In this document: positions 1 through 6,181 of the stretch, one piece after another
Layout: every line of letters starts with the position of its first letter
Numbering within the stretch: position 1 is the stretch's first letter
NCBI GenBank assembly: GCA_964513975.1
Contig: CAZEON010000022.1
Span: forward strand, 1 to 16,747
DNA length: 16,747 bases
Source of the DNA: CAZVBV01 sp964513975
GTDB taxonomy: Bacteria; Patescibacteriota; Gracilibacteria; UBA4473
Direction of reading: 5' to 3'
Translations under genes and position numbers: made by a program
Notes under the pieces: generated by a model
Told to the model about the DNA's origin: nothing
What the model saw: the letters and a program-made list of their open reading frames with translations, nothing else
The model's database searches: none

Positions 1-16
1 ATAACCTTCAATATTC

Positions 17-35
17 CCACCGGCTTAGCCGGTGG
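17..35. terminator. Strong GC hairpin at the left edge
   Basis: Perfect 8-bp stem CCACCGGC / GCCGGTGG around a TTA loop. On the plus strand it is followed by TTTAT, a weak U tract, so it may end a plus-strand gene lying to the left of the window. It also sits 12 bases past the stop of the minus-strand SLH gene and could stop that transcript too, but the minus-strand side is not T-rich. Seen directly; the role is inferred. Confidence 0.5.
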
Positions 36-46
36 TTTATTGTGGA

Positions 47-865
47 TTAATTATTCTTAACAGAATAATGCTGAGTACATGAAACAATTTCACATTCTCC
101 CCAAGAGGAATTCTCCCATGTTTTCAACCCAGTTCCATTAACTATCGGACATTCCTGAGTTGTTAGGGGAAGTCCAGCTCCTATCTCTTCGATTTTCTCG
201 TCAATCGCAATAGTAACTTCCTCTTTCACTATAGCTTTAATTTCTTCCAACAATTCGGGAGTAAATTTTTCCGCTTTCTTCTCCTTTACAACCATTGTAC
301 GGAATAGATTTTCAGAAACCCTTGCTCTGGATTGAGACATCCCCGGATTAAATGCAATAGAAGTTTCTTCTAAAAGACCCTTTTCTTTTGCTGTCCGAAC
401 ATAAGGAGTAAACCAGTCTCCAGCATTCACATCTGAAAAAGGAGCTCCTGCTACTGTAGAAAGAGGGATATCAAAGGCATTGAGTATCATCTTGAGACTT
501 TCGACCTTAGAAACCGTCTGAGCCGGCTTAAAAGTGCCATCAGGATATCCTCCTATCCATTGTTTAAACTTTGCGTAACAAACATACGGAGCAAACCATT
601 CCTCGCCTACATCGGGAAAACAATTTTTAAAAGTATCAGAAGTTGGTTTAATTCCTCTTCCCTCTACAAGAATCTTTATCATTTCCGCTCGATTGATTTC
701 TTTTTCGGGCTTAAATGTTCCGTCTGCATACCCCTGAATCACTTGTTTTTCCTTCAAATATTCAATCGCTTGATTATGCTTGTCTGTAGTCATTACATCG
801 TTAAAAGCAAAAGCAGTTCCTGATAAAAGCAGAAACAATCCGAGAGCCGAGAGTAGTTTTCTCAT
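47..865 (-). CDS. Secreted S-layer homology (SLH) domain protein, 272 aa
   Basis: The start at 865 gives a clean signal peptide (MRKLL, hydrophobic core, AFA cleavage site near residue 20). The open frame extends 18 codons upstream without a plausible leader. Three SLH modules follow at about residues 21-69, 80-131 and 141-192, recognisable by FxDV, WfxPYV, GYxDGTFKP and the R/K-E-M/S-K turns; the third is degenerate (AFNPG). SLH modules normally bind secondary cell-wall polymer or tether S-layer proteins outside the cell. A charged helical segment (about 195-230) follows. The tail contains a Cys-rich GTG...W...W..C...C piece and ends within it, so the C-terminus may be truncated. Transcribed from the promoter at 959-987. 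The SLH assignment is secure; the ligand is unknown. Confidence 0.9.
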   Translation of the reverse strand: MRKLLSALGLFLLLSGTAFAFNDVMTTDKHNQAIEYLKEKQVIQGYADGTFKPEKEINRAEMIKILVEGRGIKPTSDTFKNCFPDVGEEWFAPYVCYAKFKQWIGGYPDGTFKPAQTVSKVESLKMILNAFDIPLSTVAGAPFSDVNAGDWFTPYVRTAKEKGLLEETSIAFNPGMSQSRARVSENLFRTMVVKEKKAEKFTPELLEEIKAIVKEEVTIAIDEKIEEIGAGLPLTTQECPIVNGTGLKTWENSSWGECEIVSCTQHYSVKNN

Positions 866-906
866 TAGAAGGTTGAAAAGAAATGAAAGACAGTATGGCT
901 TCAACT

Positions 907-919
907 GTTCGCTGAACAC
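907..919 (-). promoter_or_regulatory. Small hairpin in the SLH leader
   Basis: TGTTC GCT GAACA, a 5-bp stem in the roughly 87-base leader between the promoter at 959-987 and the start at 865. No Shine-Dalgarno sequence is visible before that start. Role unknown. Confidence 0.3.
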
Positions 920-958
920 TATCTACTTCTTTATGAATACCAGTTGGAGTGCTTGTAA

Positions 959-987
959 ATAATAAGAGAACTGGTTGTATTTGTAAA
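959..987 (-). promoter_or_regulatory. Promoter of the SLH gene (duplicated module, copy 1)
   Basis: Reading the minus strand, TTTACA (987-982) and TATTAT (964-959) are separated by 17 bases, giving transcription from about 952. The surroundings, roughly 940-997, match the module at 1852-1900 in the -35, the spacer (ACCAGT), the -10 and the first transcribed bases (GCACTC.AACTG). GTGC/GCAC arms flank the promoter on both sides and could be operator half-sites. Confidence 0.7.
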
Positions 988-1030
988 GAAGCACTGTTGA
1001 TGAACTTTTGAGTACCTTGTTGAGCATGGT

Positions 1031-1723
1031 TTATGGTGTAAATTTTATGTCTATATGGTCGAGAAAGAGAAAGTTCGTGCTATATGCAGTAACCTCTATG
1101 TCAACAGACCCAATTTTCCCTGAAACCGATTTCATTACTGTAAAAGCTGGTGCGTTGGTTAATTCTTTAACCGCTTCGTCTATCAAATCATTGAGTTGTG
1201 AAACAGTCTTCATTCCGAGAAATGGACTTATTCCTTTTAAAGTGGAAACACCATTCATTTTCGTTATTGTTAAAAGTCCTTGGTATTCTGTCGGGGACTC
1301 AATCGTTTTGGAGGAATACCACACATCCGGAAGGGTACTTCCACTTCCCTCTGTTTCAATGTGTCCGCCACTTGGTAACCATATCCTGCGATTATTGGGA
1401 TAATTAGCTGGTATTGTTTCAAATTCTTGTTGAAAAATTTCCTCCAATCGTTCTTCTATTAGTTCCCTCCATGTTTTTCCTGTCTCTATCGGCACATAAC
1501 TGAATTTTGATTCTGGGAGTGTTGTCTCCTTTTTCGCTGTCGGTTGTTTCGGTATACAGGTAGTAGTTTCTGTTTCTGTGGAAGATTCTCTCCTTTTACT
1601 TGCTCTAAACCAATCCTCTGAATCAGCAAAAATACTGAGGACTAAAAGGAAGACCCAGAACAGAACTCCGACCAAACGAAGGACTTTCGGGTGTTGTCGT
1701 AGCCAGTGAAGGATGTTTTTCAT
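1031..1723 (-). CDS. Single-pass membrane protein of unknown function, 230 aa
   Basis: I do not recognise this family. A basic N-terminus (MKNILHWLRQHPK) precedes one strongly hydrophobic helix at about residues 12-33, then a Ser/Thr/Glu-rich linker and a mixed alpha/beta soluble domain. This suggests a type II-like anchored protein or an uncleaved signal. The helix TWRELIEERLEEIFQQEF and the C-terminal strands are the most ordered-looking parts. ATG at 1723 is chosen over the TTG directly before it. No Shine-Dalgarno sequence is present; instead the bases before the start are a U tract closing a long leader stem (1725-1811), so expression is probably controlled in the leader. It lies downstream of the reverse transcriptase on the same strand but has its own promoter, so membership in that unit is uncertain. 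Confidence 0.75.
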   Translation of the reverse strand: MKNILHWLRQHPKVLRLVGVLFWVFLLVLSIFADSEDWFRASKRRESSTETETTTCIPKQPTAKKETTLPESKFSYVPIETGKTWRELIEERLEEIFQQEFETIPANYPNNRRIWLPSGGHIETEGSGSTLPDVWYSSKTIESPTEYQGLLTITKMNGVSTLKGISPFLGMKTVSQLNDLIDEAVKELTNAPAFTVMKSVSGKIGSVDIEVTAYSTNFLFLDHIDIKFTP

Positions 1724-1724
1724 C

Positions 1725-1811
1725 AAAAAAGGGGCGACTTTCGTTGCACCCTAACTGACTTCCTTTCGGATATCCGCTCGGACGAGAATCGCCCCATCTC
1801 TACGGATATCT
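1725..1811 (-). promoter_or_regulatory. Structured 5' leader with terminator-like stem and competing helix
   Basis: In the transcript, GGGGCGATTCTCGT (1795-1782) pairs with ACGAAAGTCGCCCC (1744-1731): 14 positions with one wobble and one mismatch. Six U follow and then the start codon. The loop contains a UCC-GAAA-GGA tetraloop hairpin. Upstream, GATATCCG (1809-1802) is complementary to CGGATATC inside that loop (about 1775-1768). The order A-B-A'-B' makes the two helices a pseudoknot or mutually exclusive. This is the architecture of an attenuator or riboswitch, but I recognise no known ligand class. It could instead be an independent small RNA ending at the U tract. Confidence 0.5.
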
Positions 1812-1815
1812 CAAA

Positions 1816-1830
1816 ACATGAAATTCATGT
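1816..1830. repeat. Small palindrome in the leader
   Basis: ACATGAA-A-TTCATGT, a perfect palindrome with 7-base arms, about 30 bases into the transcript from the promoter at 1866-1893. It could form a 6-bp hairpin or be a dyad operator. Role unknown. Confidence 0.35.
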
Positions 1831-1865
1831 CCGAAAAAAAACGAAAACAGTTAGAGTGCCCTTAA

Positions 1866-1893
1866 ATAATAAGGGACTGGTTACTTTTGTAAA
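1866..1893 (-). promoter_or_regulatory. Promoter of the membrane-protein gene (duplicated module, copy 2)
   Basis: TTTACA (1893-1888) and TATTAT (1871-1866) are 16 bases apart, with a predicted start near 1859 and a leader of about 136 bases. It begins only 17 bases past the reverse transcriptase stop. It shares spacer, flanks and initial transcribed sequence with 959-987, so the two genes are probably co-regulated. Confidence 0.7.
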
Positions 1894-1909
1894 GCACCCT
1901 CCTTTTGAA

Positions 1910-2929
1910 TTACGACGTACTAACCCTTCTCGTGAAATTTTTATTATCAACCAATCCCTTTAGCGAACGTTTTATTTTCGCTTTCTGCTCCAGTGAAGAT
2001 GTCGTTCTCATTTGATTAATCTTCCTTACCCTTTTTTGTGTAGTTGCAATACTGGGGAAAATTTTCTGACGAGCTATGCGAAGCCCCAAATGCTCCTTCA
2101 TTTCATCTGACATTCTAATTTCCGTTTTCTCTGAATCCATAGAGTGAACAACTAGGTCATGTTCTTTCGCCAAATCAATGATTTTAGTTCCCAACTTTTC
2201 AAGTTGTTCCCTTGTTACATTTACTGCTGATATTCCAATATCATCCACAAATATTACTAGGAGCGGATAATGTCCTTTCAATTCTTTTTTCACAAACCCG
2301 TTCAGCTCAGAAAAGAATCCTAGCTTGCACCAAGTTGCTAAGCGTCCGGAAGAAGCAAAACCCCTTGCAAGTGTTTTCGAATTATCTTCAAATAAATTCC
2401 CTTTTTTACCCTCTTTGACACAACATAGTTCTGAAATAATTCTTGCAATCTTTTGAGAGCATTTAAACTTGTTAACAAACAAATTTACTACTTCTTCCTG
2501 CTCTACTTGTTCGAAGAATCGTTTGAGGTCTAGTCGCAGAAGTGCTCGTCCTTTTTTTCCATCGGTAAGCGAAAGAACCGCACTTTGTGTGCATTTTTTC
2601 ATTTTAAATTCTGAATGCTTTCTGTACTCTCCCGTTACTCCCCCATGAATATACTCTGGAAGAAAGCTGTCGTAAGGCAAAAGCAATGCTTTATCTATTT
2701 TTTTAATTAGCCGACCTAGACGAGAAAATGAACAATCTCTTACCCATTTTTCAACTTCCGGTTCTGATTTTGACGTATTGTCTCTCCAAAATGAATCGAA
2801 ATCCTTGATACACTCTCCCAATAAATTACTTGTTTTTTCTCGTTCTTTTTCTTTCTTATAATCCTTTCCCGTAAGACGTTTTATCAATTCATTTTTAGAC
2901 CGTAACTTTAAATTGGGATATTTAATCAT
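1910..2929 (-). CDS. Divergent reverse transcriptase, retron-like, 339 aa
   Basis: Reverse transcriptase palm and finger motifs appear in order. PEYIHGGVTG (91-100) resembles the HGF..GRS region of retron enzymes. LRLDLKRFF (131-139) is motif A with D134. LARGFASSGRLA (187-198) replaces the usual LPQGxxTSP. VIFVDDIGIS (225-234) is the catalytic box with D229/D230, FVDD rather than YADD. SEKTE (266-270) and EHLGLRI (279-285) correspond to motifs 6 and 7. The length suits retron or 'unknown group' enzymes. There is no maturase or endonuclease domain, so it is not a group II intron protein, and no SQ motif of diversity-generating retroelements. Its start overlaps the XRE stop by 8 bases, implying translational coupling. 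The expected activity is cDNA synthesis on the structured RNA at 3405-3747; that pairing is inferred. The retron NAxxH and VTG signatures are not clearly present, so family placement is tentative. Confidence 0.85.
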   Translation of the reverse strand: MIKYPNLKLRSKNELIKRLTGKDYKKEKEREKTSNLLGECIKDFDSFWRDNTSKSEPEVEKWVRDCSFSRLGRLIKKIDKALLLPYDSFLPEYIHGGVTGEYRKHSEFKMKKCTQSAVLSLTDGKKGRALLRLDLKRFFEQVEQEEVVNLFVNKFKCSQKIARIISELCCVKEGKKGNLFEDNSKTLARGFASSGRLATWCKLGFFSELNGFVKKELKGHYPLLVIFVDDIGISAVNVTREQLEKLGTKIIDLAKEHDLVVHSMDSEKTEIRMSDEMKEHLGLRIARQKIFPSIATTQKRVRKINQMRTTSSLEQKAKIKRSLKGLVDNKNFTRRVSTS

Positions 2930-3254
2930 TTCTCAATAAATGTGATTTCTTGTTCACTAGTAAATGTTGTAACTGTAATCCCATTTTCATGAGAGATTTC
3001 TCAATTGTACTCAATCCCCCAAAATCCTCTTTGCTATCAAAACTAACAAACGGCATAACTGCCGAAGGATGTACTTCTAATTTGTTTGCAAGAATAACTA
3101 CAAACTTTTTTGAAGGCTCTTTCATATCACTTTCAAGCATGCCAATAAGTACTTTTGATACTCCAAGTGAAGTAGCAAATTCTTGTTGAGTTAGTCCTGC
3201 CTGTTTTCTGATATTTTTTAGTAAAGCTGAAAAGGTGAGTGGTGTTTTTTCCAT
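2922..3254 (-). CDS. XRE-family helix-turn-helix protein, 110 aa
   Basis: The Cro/C1-type HTH runs from about residue 6 to 65: FSALLKNIRKQAGLTQQEFATSLGVSKVLIGMLE, with the classic LTQQEFA...VS..I..LE helix pair. A short C-terminal helical tail ends in a basic stretch. The ATG at 3254 is preferred; the frame extends 37 codons further upstream, but that piece is Cys-rich, low-quality and lies in the structured leader. The protein is encoded between the candidate ncRNA and the reverse transcriptase and overlaps the latter, so it is likely the unit's accessory protein. It could repress the unit, or be the effector or its neutraliser; small HTH proteins are known partners in some retron types. The function is inferred from position only. 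Confidence 0.8.
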   Translation of the reverse strand: MEKTPLTFSALLKNIRKQAGLTQQEFATSLGVSKVLIGMLESDMKEPSKKFVVILANKLEVHPSAVMPFVSFDSKEDFGGLSTIEKSLMKMGLQLQHLLVNKKSHLLRND

Positions 3255-3270
3255 AGTGTTTAGAAATTTA

Positions 3271-3387
3271 GGGGGTGTTAGTTTTGATTCCAAGCTTTTG
3301 CAAGCTCCAGAATTAGTCGAAGGATTTTGGCAACAAGCACAAGCCCGTTGCGTAGCCCCTTCCACTTTGTATCAATCTTACACCCCC
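3271..3387 (-). promoter_or_regulatory. Leader of the XRE-RT genes enclosed by an 8-bp inverted repeat
   Basis: GGGGGTGT (transcript 3387-3380) pairs with ACACCCCC (3278-3271), closing 117 bases that end 16 bases before the XRE start. Inside are GCAAC/GTTGC and AGCTT/AAGCT hairpins. It could be a translational control leader, or an alternative boundary for the retron RNA. The G/C run makes it stand out in an AT-rich neighbourhood. Confidence 0.4.
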
Positions 3388-3404
3388 AATCTGATGAGGG
3401 TTCG

Positions 3405-3747
3405 GTACGAGGATTCTTTTTATTTGCTTCAAATTTTTTTGAAGTCATTTTTAGGGTTTCTAAAGAATAATTTCAGAAGTAACCTTTCGCAAAGATAGAC
3501 AGTGAAAAAAGTTGTAAAATACATCCTCATCAGAGAAACAAGCTCAAAGACAATTGTCCGTCTTCTTGAAGTTACTTCTTAGTTCTGAAGGAGATTAAAT
3601 CTTTTGATTTAATATTCTTCAGAACGGGCAGAACACGTTATAGAACTTGAACCGTGTAGTGCGGAGCCCGCCCTTCGGGTTTGAAACGCAAAAGCGTTTA
3701 ATATTTTTCGCTGTAAATCTTCCTCGTACTGATTTTCTGTAAAGAGC
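3405..3747 (-). ncRNA. Candidate retron-type structured RNA (msr-msd-like)
   Basis: This 516-base gap without a gene (3255-3770) holds a chain of hairpins read in the minus direction. The end repeats GTACGAGGA (3729-3721) and TCCTCGTAC (3413-3405) form a perfect 9-bp closing helix like retron a1/a2. Just inside the 5' arm is ACAGCG, an AGC context like that of the retron branch guanosine (candidate G at 3711). Next come AAACGC-TTTT-GCGTTT (3699-3684), a CCC-GAA-GGG hairpin near 3672-3680, ACACG/CGTGT (3657-3633), and a long hairpin 3625-3582 (9 bp, internal loop, 8 bp, AAAA loop). AGAAGTAAC(TT) then pairs with (AG)GTTACTTCT (3579-3569 with 3485-3475); its wobble works only on the minus strand. 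A CTTCAAA/TTTGAAG stem lies at 3444-3427. The 3' end is approximate. No reported retron sequence is recognised. Confidence 0.55.
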
Positions 3748-3753
3748 CTGGGG

Positions 3754-3781
3754 AGTATACAGTTTGTATATCATTTGTCAA
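3754..3781 (-). promoter_or_regulatory. Strong promoter of the candidate retron RNA/XRE/RT unit
   Basis: Consensus TTGACA (3781-3776), a 16-base spacer and TATACT (3759-3754). Predicted start is about 3747, 18 bases before the first arm of the terminal repeat. The -35 box lies inside the last codons of the upstream zinc-hydrolase gene, so the unit abuts that gene but starts independently. Confidence 0.8.
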
Positions 3782-4493
3782 ATCTTTTTTTAGAAACTAT
3801 TGCTTTCTTCAGTATGTTTTTTCCACACTCAACCCTCGTCTCCATCTCTGCCTGTTTTCCTATCTCAGGGACAAGTACGAATGGAACACCTCTCTGATAC
3901 ATCAAATTTTCCCAACTTGTGTCCTTGTGGTCGTAAACAATCCCTCTCTTCGCAGGAAGTCCGTCAATCTTGTCCTTATCCTTGCAAGCCATAACTTTCT
4001 CCGCTTCTTTCTGAATTTTTCGATACTGAAAGTCCATTGCTTCGTTGTAAGCGTAAAAATAAAATTTTTTGACCATCCAATCTTCGTGGAAGCTGATGAA
4101 TCCATCTATCTTCGTGTTCATGAGATACCCCAGAATCAAACCTTGCTCCTTCTGAATGCTCTGAAAGCTTTTAAATCGGTTCAGGTCGGCTCTGTTCTCA
4201 TTACTCCGCTTGTTTTTAGACATTCCCCAAGGGTTTACGAGTGGAAAAAAGATAACTCGTGTAGAGCGAGGTATGTGAGCCGTTTTGAGATATTCTCTGA
4301 TAGCTAGGGTACCTGATGGCTCGTTTCCGTGTACTCCGCCGAATATAACGAGGGTTTTCTTTGGTTTCTTCGGTTTAATGTCGATAACCAGCAAAGGAAA
4401 CTTTCTTTCTCCAACAGAATCAAGCGTAGTGCAGTCGTATTGTTTCTCGCAACAAATTTTTTCAAATTCTGAAAGTAACTGTGAAACATCCAT
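3771..4493 (-). CDS. M14 / succinylglutamate desuccinylase-like zinc hydrolase, 240 aa
   Basis: Zinc-carboxypeptidase fold signatures appear in order. GGVHGNEPSG supplies H55 and E58 as the first zinc ligands. NPWGMSKNKRSNENRADLNRF (87-107) is the substrate-carboxylate binding stretch of M14 enzymes (N..R..DLNR). FISFHED gives H136 as the third ligand, and VPEIG gives the likely catalytic Glu210. The length is short, as in AstE/aspartoacylase-like members. It should hydrolyse an amide or C-terminal peptide bond, in the cytoplasm since no signal peptide is seen; the substrate cannot be deduced. Its start lies 8 bases from the left repeat of the integrative element, so the original upstream region may have been displaced by insertion. 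No Shine-Dalgarno sequence is seen. It ends in TGA, consistent with the standard code. Confidence 0.85.
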   Translation of the reverse strand: MDVSQLLSEFEKICCEKQYDCTTLDSVGERKFPLLVIDIKPKKPKKTLVIFGGVHGNEPSGTLAIREYLKTAHIPRSTRVIFFPLVNPWGMSKNKRSNENRADLNRFKSFQSIQKEQGLILGYLMNTKIDGFISFHEDWMVKKFYFYAYNEAMDFQYRKIQKEAEKVMACKDKDKIDGLPAKRGIVYDHKDTSWENLMYQRGVPFVLVPEIGKQAEMETRVECGKNILKKAIVSKKRFDK

Positions 4494-4500
4494 TCTTTGG

Positions 4501-4520
4501 ACTTATAACGCCGTTATAGG
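4501..4520. repeat. Left end repeat / putative attachment site
   Basis: ACTTATAACGCCGTTATA (4501-4518) recurs at 6285-6302 with one difference (C4509 versus T6293). The site is itself palindromic: TATAACG-C-CGTTATA centred on 4511. Likely attL/attR of the element carrying the serine recombinase. Confidence 0.65.
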
Positions 4521-4585
4521 TTGTTGAGAGTTGTAATGAGTAGCAGTGAGAATGTGTATTGATAGCCATTGTTTTCTGTGTTTTC

Positions 4586-4613
4586 TATAAAGTTATTTTT
4601 AAATAACTTTATA
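4586..4613. repeat. 28-bp perfect palindrome over the recombinase stop codon
   Basis: Arms TATAAAGTTATTT and AAATAACTTTATA with a TT centre, spanning the recombinase stop (4601-4599). All A/T except two G-C pairs. It could be a transcription terminator without a clear U tract, a recombinase binding site, or a cruciform-forming end. The last codons of the recombinase are written in the first arm. Confidence 0.6.
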
Positions 4614-5352
4614 ACTGGGGTCGTATTTCTTGATACCCCCATAATGTTGAACTCCTCGGTAAAACTCGTTGTTGGCAATGTAATGAACGGTCATTGGGTT
4701 GAACTTCCTCTGTAATGCCTCGTTGTTGAGTGTTTCCGCTATCTTGGCGTAGGATATCCGTTTCCCGAATCGTGTCCTTCTCCGAAGCTGAAAGATTCTC
4801 CTGACAACTTCTATTTCATGGGGAACCTTCTCGTACTTCCCTTTACTTACTCGGAATCCATAAGGGACATTCCCTCCTGCGTATCCTTTGCCAGATTCAA
4901 CCTTTTTCAGTCGTCCTGCTGATAGGCGGATAGATATCATGTCTTTTTCGTATTCTGATATTGCCCCTTTCATCTGTCTGAACAACTTCCTCGTGGGGTC
5001 TTTGCTACATAAGTCGGGTTCATCTATTGATAGTATTGCGATTCCTTTTTTCTGAAAGTCTGAAATGAGTTGTTCTTGAATAAGAAGGTCTCTTGCCAAC
5101 CTATCCAGTCTTGGAATAAGAATAGCCGAGACTTCGGATGTTTCCTCAATGCAATTCATAAGCTGTAGCAATGCAGGACGGTCTCTCAATGCCCCCCCCT
5201 GATGTGCCTTTGTCCTCAAATACCTTCAAGAGAGTGTACTGATGTTCCTGTGCGTATTTTTCGAGCATGTCTTTTTGAACTCCAAGTCCATATCCTGAAA
5301 CTTGTCCTTCGGTACTAACTCTCGAATAACCGACTATCGTTCTACTTATCAT
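4599..5352 (-). pseudogene. Short serine recombinase, frame interrupted at a G8 tract
   Basis: Two frames join into one protein of about 250 aa if one G is removed from the run of eight (C5192-C5199 on the plus strand). The N-terminal part has the resolvase core IVGYSRVSTEGQ with nucleophile Ser13 and FEDKGTSGG. After the break come RDRPALLQL, PRLDRLARDL (active-site Arg motif), and a recombinase domain (GGNVPYGFRV... to NEFYRGV). There is no zinc ribbon or coiled coil, so it is about half the length of typical large serine integrases. The join TSGG-ALRDRP is as expected for the family, so the ancestral frame is clear. The break could be real inactivation, slippage-based expression, or a homopolymer sequencing error. 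It would recombine the repeats at 4501 and 6285. Confidence 0.85.
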
Positions 5353-5393
5353 TGGTCTGATTTAGTAGAGTATAAGTGGCTCGAGAGAATTTG

Positions 5394-6005
5394 TTAAGTA
5401 TTTCTTTTATCCTCTTTTATCATTCTTTCTTCTTCCTGCTGTTTAGTATTTAGAATCAGTTCATCAAGTTGTTGTAATAACACCGCTTTCTTCTCTGGTT
5501 CTAGTTGTTTCAACATCTCGCCCCCCTCTATAAGTGCCTGGAACTCGGTATGTTGTACATTCATTGTTAGTAACGAGGATTTTCTTGACCTATCCCACCC
5601 CTGAATACGAAGTAACTCCTTTTGCATTTGAAAAAGTTGAACAATTGCTCGTTCCTTTTCAAAGGGTTTCCATATCTCGTCAGGTTTTGTTTTAATTCTT
5701 ATTGCTAACGCCTCAATGGTTTTTTCCATTTGAGCGATAAGCTCCTGACGCATTGCCTCTTCGTCAGGTGTTTCTCCATAGGTTGGTAACGCATTTTCCC
5801 GATAGTACCGTGTTACATTATTTCTTAATGTTCCAATAGTAACCTTTCCCCATCCTTTTTCTTCTGCTTTCACATTCACCATTTCTAAAATACAACCAAA
5901 AGTAAGACCCGTCTCTTTGTGCCTTATTACAAACTCCGTCCGCTCCCTTATTTTATTATGGGCGACCATATCTCTTCCATGGGTTTTAATTGTAACGGTT
6001 TTCAC
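5394..6005 (-). CDS. Unrecognised 203-aa protein of the integrative element
   Basis: Starts at GTG (6005), 8 bases after the 55-aa ORF stop, with GGGGAAAG just upstream as a possible ribosome site. The N-terminal third (about residues 8-75) is predicted helical with a helix-turn-helix feel (VKAEEKGWGKVTIGTLRNNVTRYYRE). The middle and C-terminus are charged amphipathic helices (QELIAQMEKTIEALAIRI, ERAIVQLFQMQKELLRIQGW, EPEKKAVLLQQLDELIL) likely to form coiled coils. The layout, a possible DNA-binding head and helical oligomerisation tail beside a recombinase, loosely recalls phage small-terminase or excision factors, but I see no diagnostic motif and do not assign a function. Probably co-transcribed with the two small ORFs and the recombinase. 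Confidence 0.75.
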   Translation of the reverse strand: MKTVTIKTHGRDMVAHNKIRERTEFVIRHKETGLTFGCILEMVNVKAEEKGWGKVTIGTLRNNVTRYYRENALPTYGETPDEEAMRQELIAQMEKTIEALAIRIKTKPDEIWKPFEKERAIVQLFQMQKELLRIQGWDRSRKSSLLTMNVQHTEFQALIEGGEMLKQLEPEKKAVLLQQLDELILNTKQQEEERMIKEDKRNT

Positions 6006-6013
6006 GCTTTCCC

Positions 6014-6181
6014 CTATTCACACTTTCTATTTTTATTATCTAGTACGTCAAGTATTTCTGACTTTTTTTGTTCCTTTGGTATGTCTGATAAAGATAGAAG
6101 AACATTCGCCGCCTGCTCTACAAAAACCCTTTCTGCCTGTTCTCTAGTTAGGTTTAGTTCGTTCTGCTTCTTCATATACAT
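6014..6181 (-). CDS. Small ORF, 55 aa
   Basis: Begins MYMKKQNELNLTREQAER; Met3 is an equally good start. Mostly helical and charged, with no membrane segment or known motif. It overlaps the preceding 43-aa ORF by 38 bases and ends 8 bases before the 203-aa gene. The tight same-strand packing inside the element is the main reason to call it. Function unknown. Confidence 0.5.
   Translation of the reverse strand: MYMKKQNELNLTREQAERVFVEQAANVLLSLSDIPKEQKKSEILDVLDNKNRKCE

Noticed and set aside
1008..1403. 131-aa plus-strand reading frame
   Set aside because: Antisense to the membrane-protein gene; the minus-strand frame has the promoter, the anchor helix and the better composition.
1031..2929. 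Diversity-generating retroelement (RT with template and variable repeats)
   Set aside because: No near-duplicate template/variable repeat with adenine-biased differences was seen in the window, the RT lacks the SQ motif of that class, and neither neighbour looks like a lectin-type target.
1910..2929. Group II intron-encoded protein
   Set aside because: No maturase X, DNA-binding or HNH part after the palm, and no domain V-like RNA hairpin downstream.
3235..3498. 87-aa plus-strand reading frame in the RT leader
   Set aside because: It crosses the XRE start and several hairpins, and has no promoter, ribosome site or recognisable protein feature.
3391..3533. Hammerhead ribozyme, suggested by CTGATGAGG on both strands
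   Set aside because: The matching GAAA core, short stem II and cleavage-site context are not in the right places; the two copies are simply an inverted repeat.
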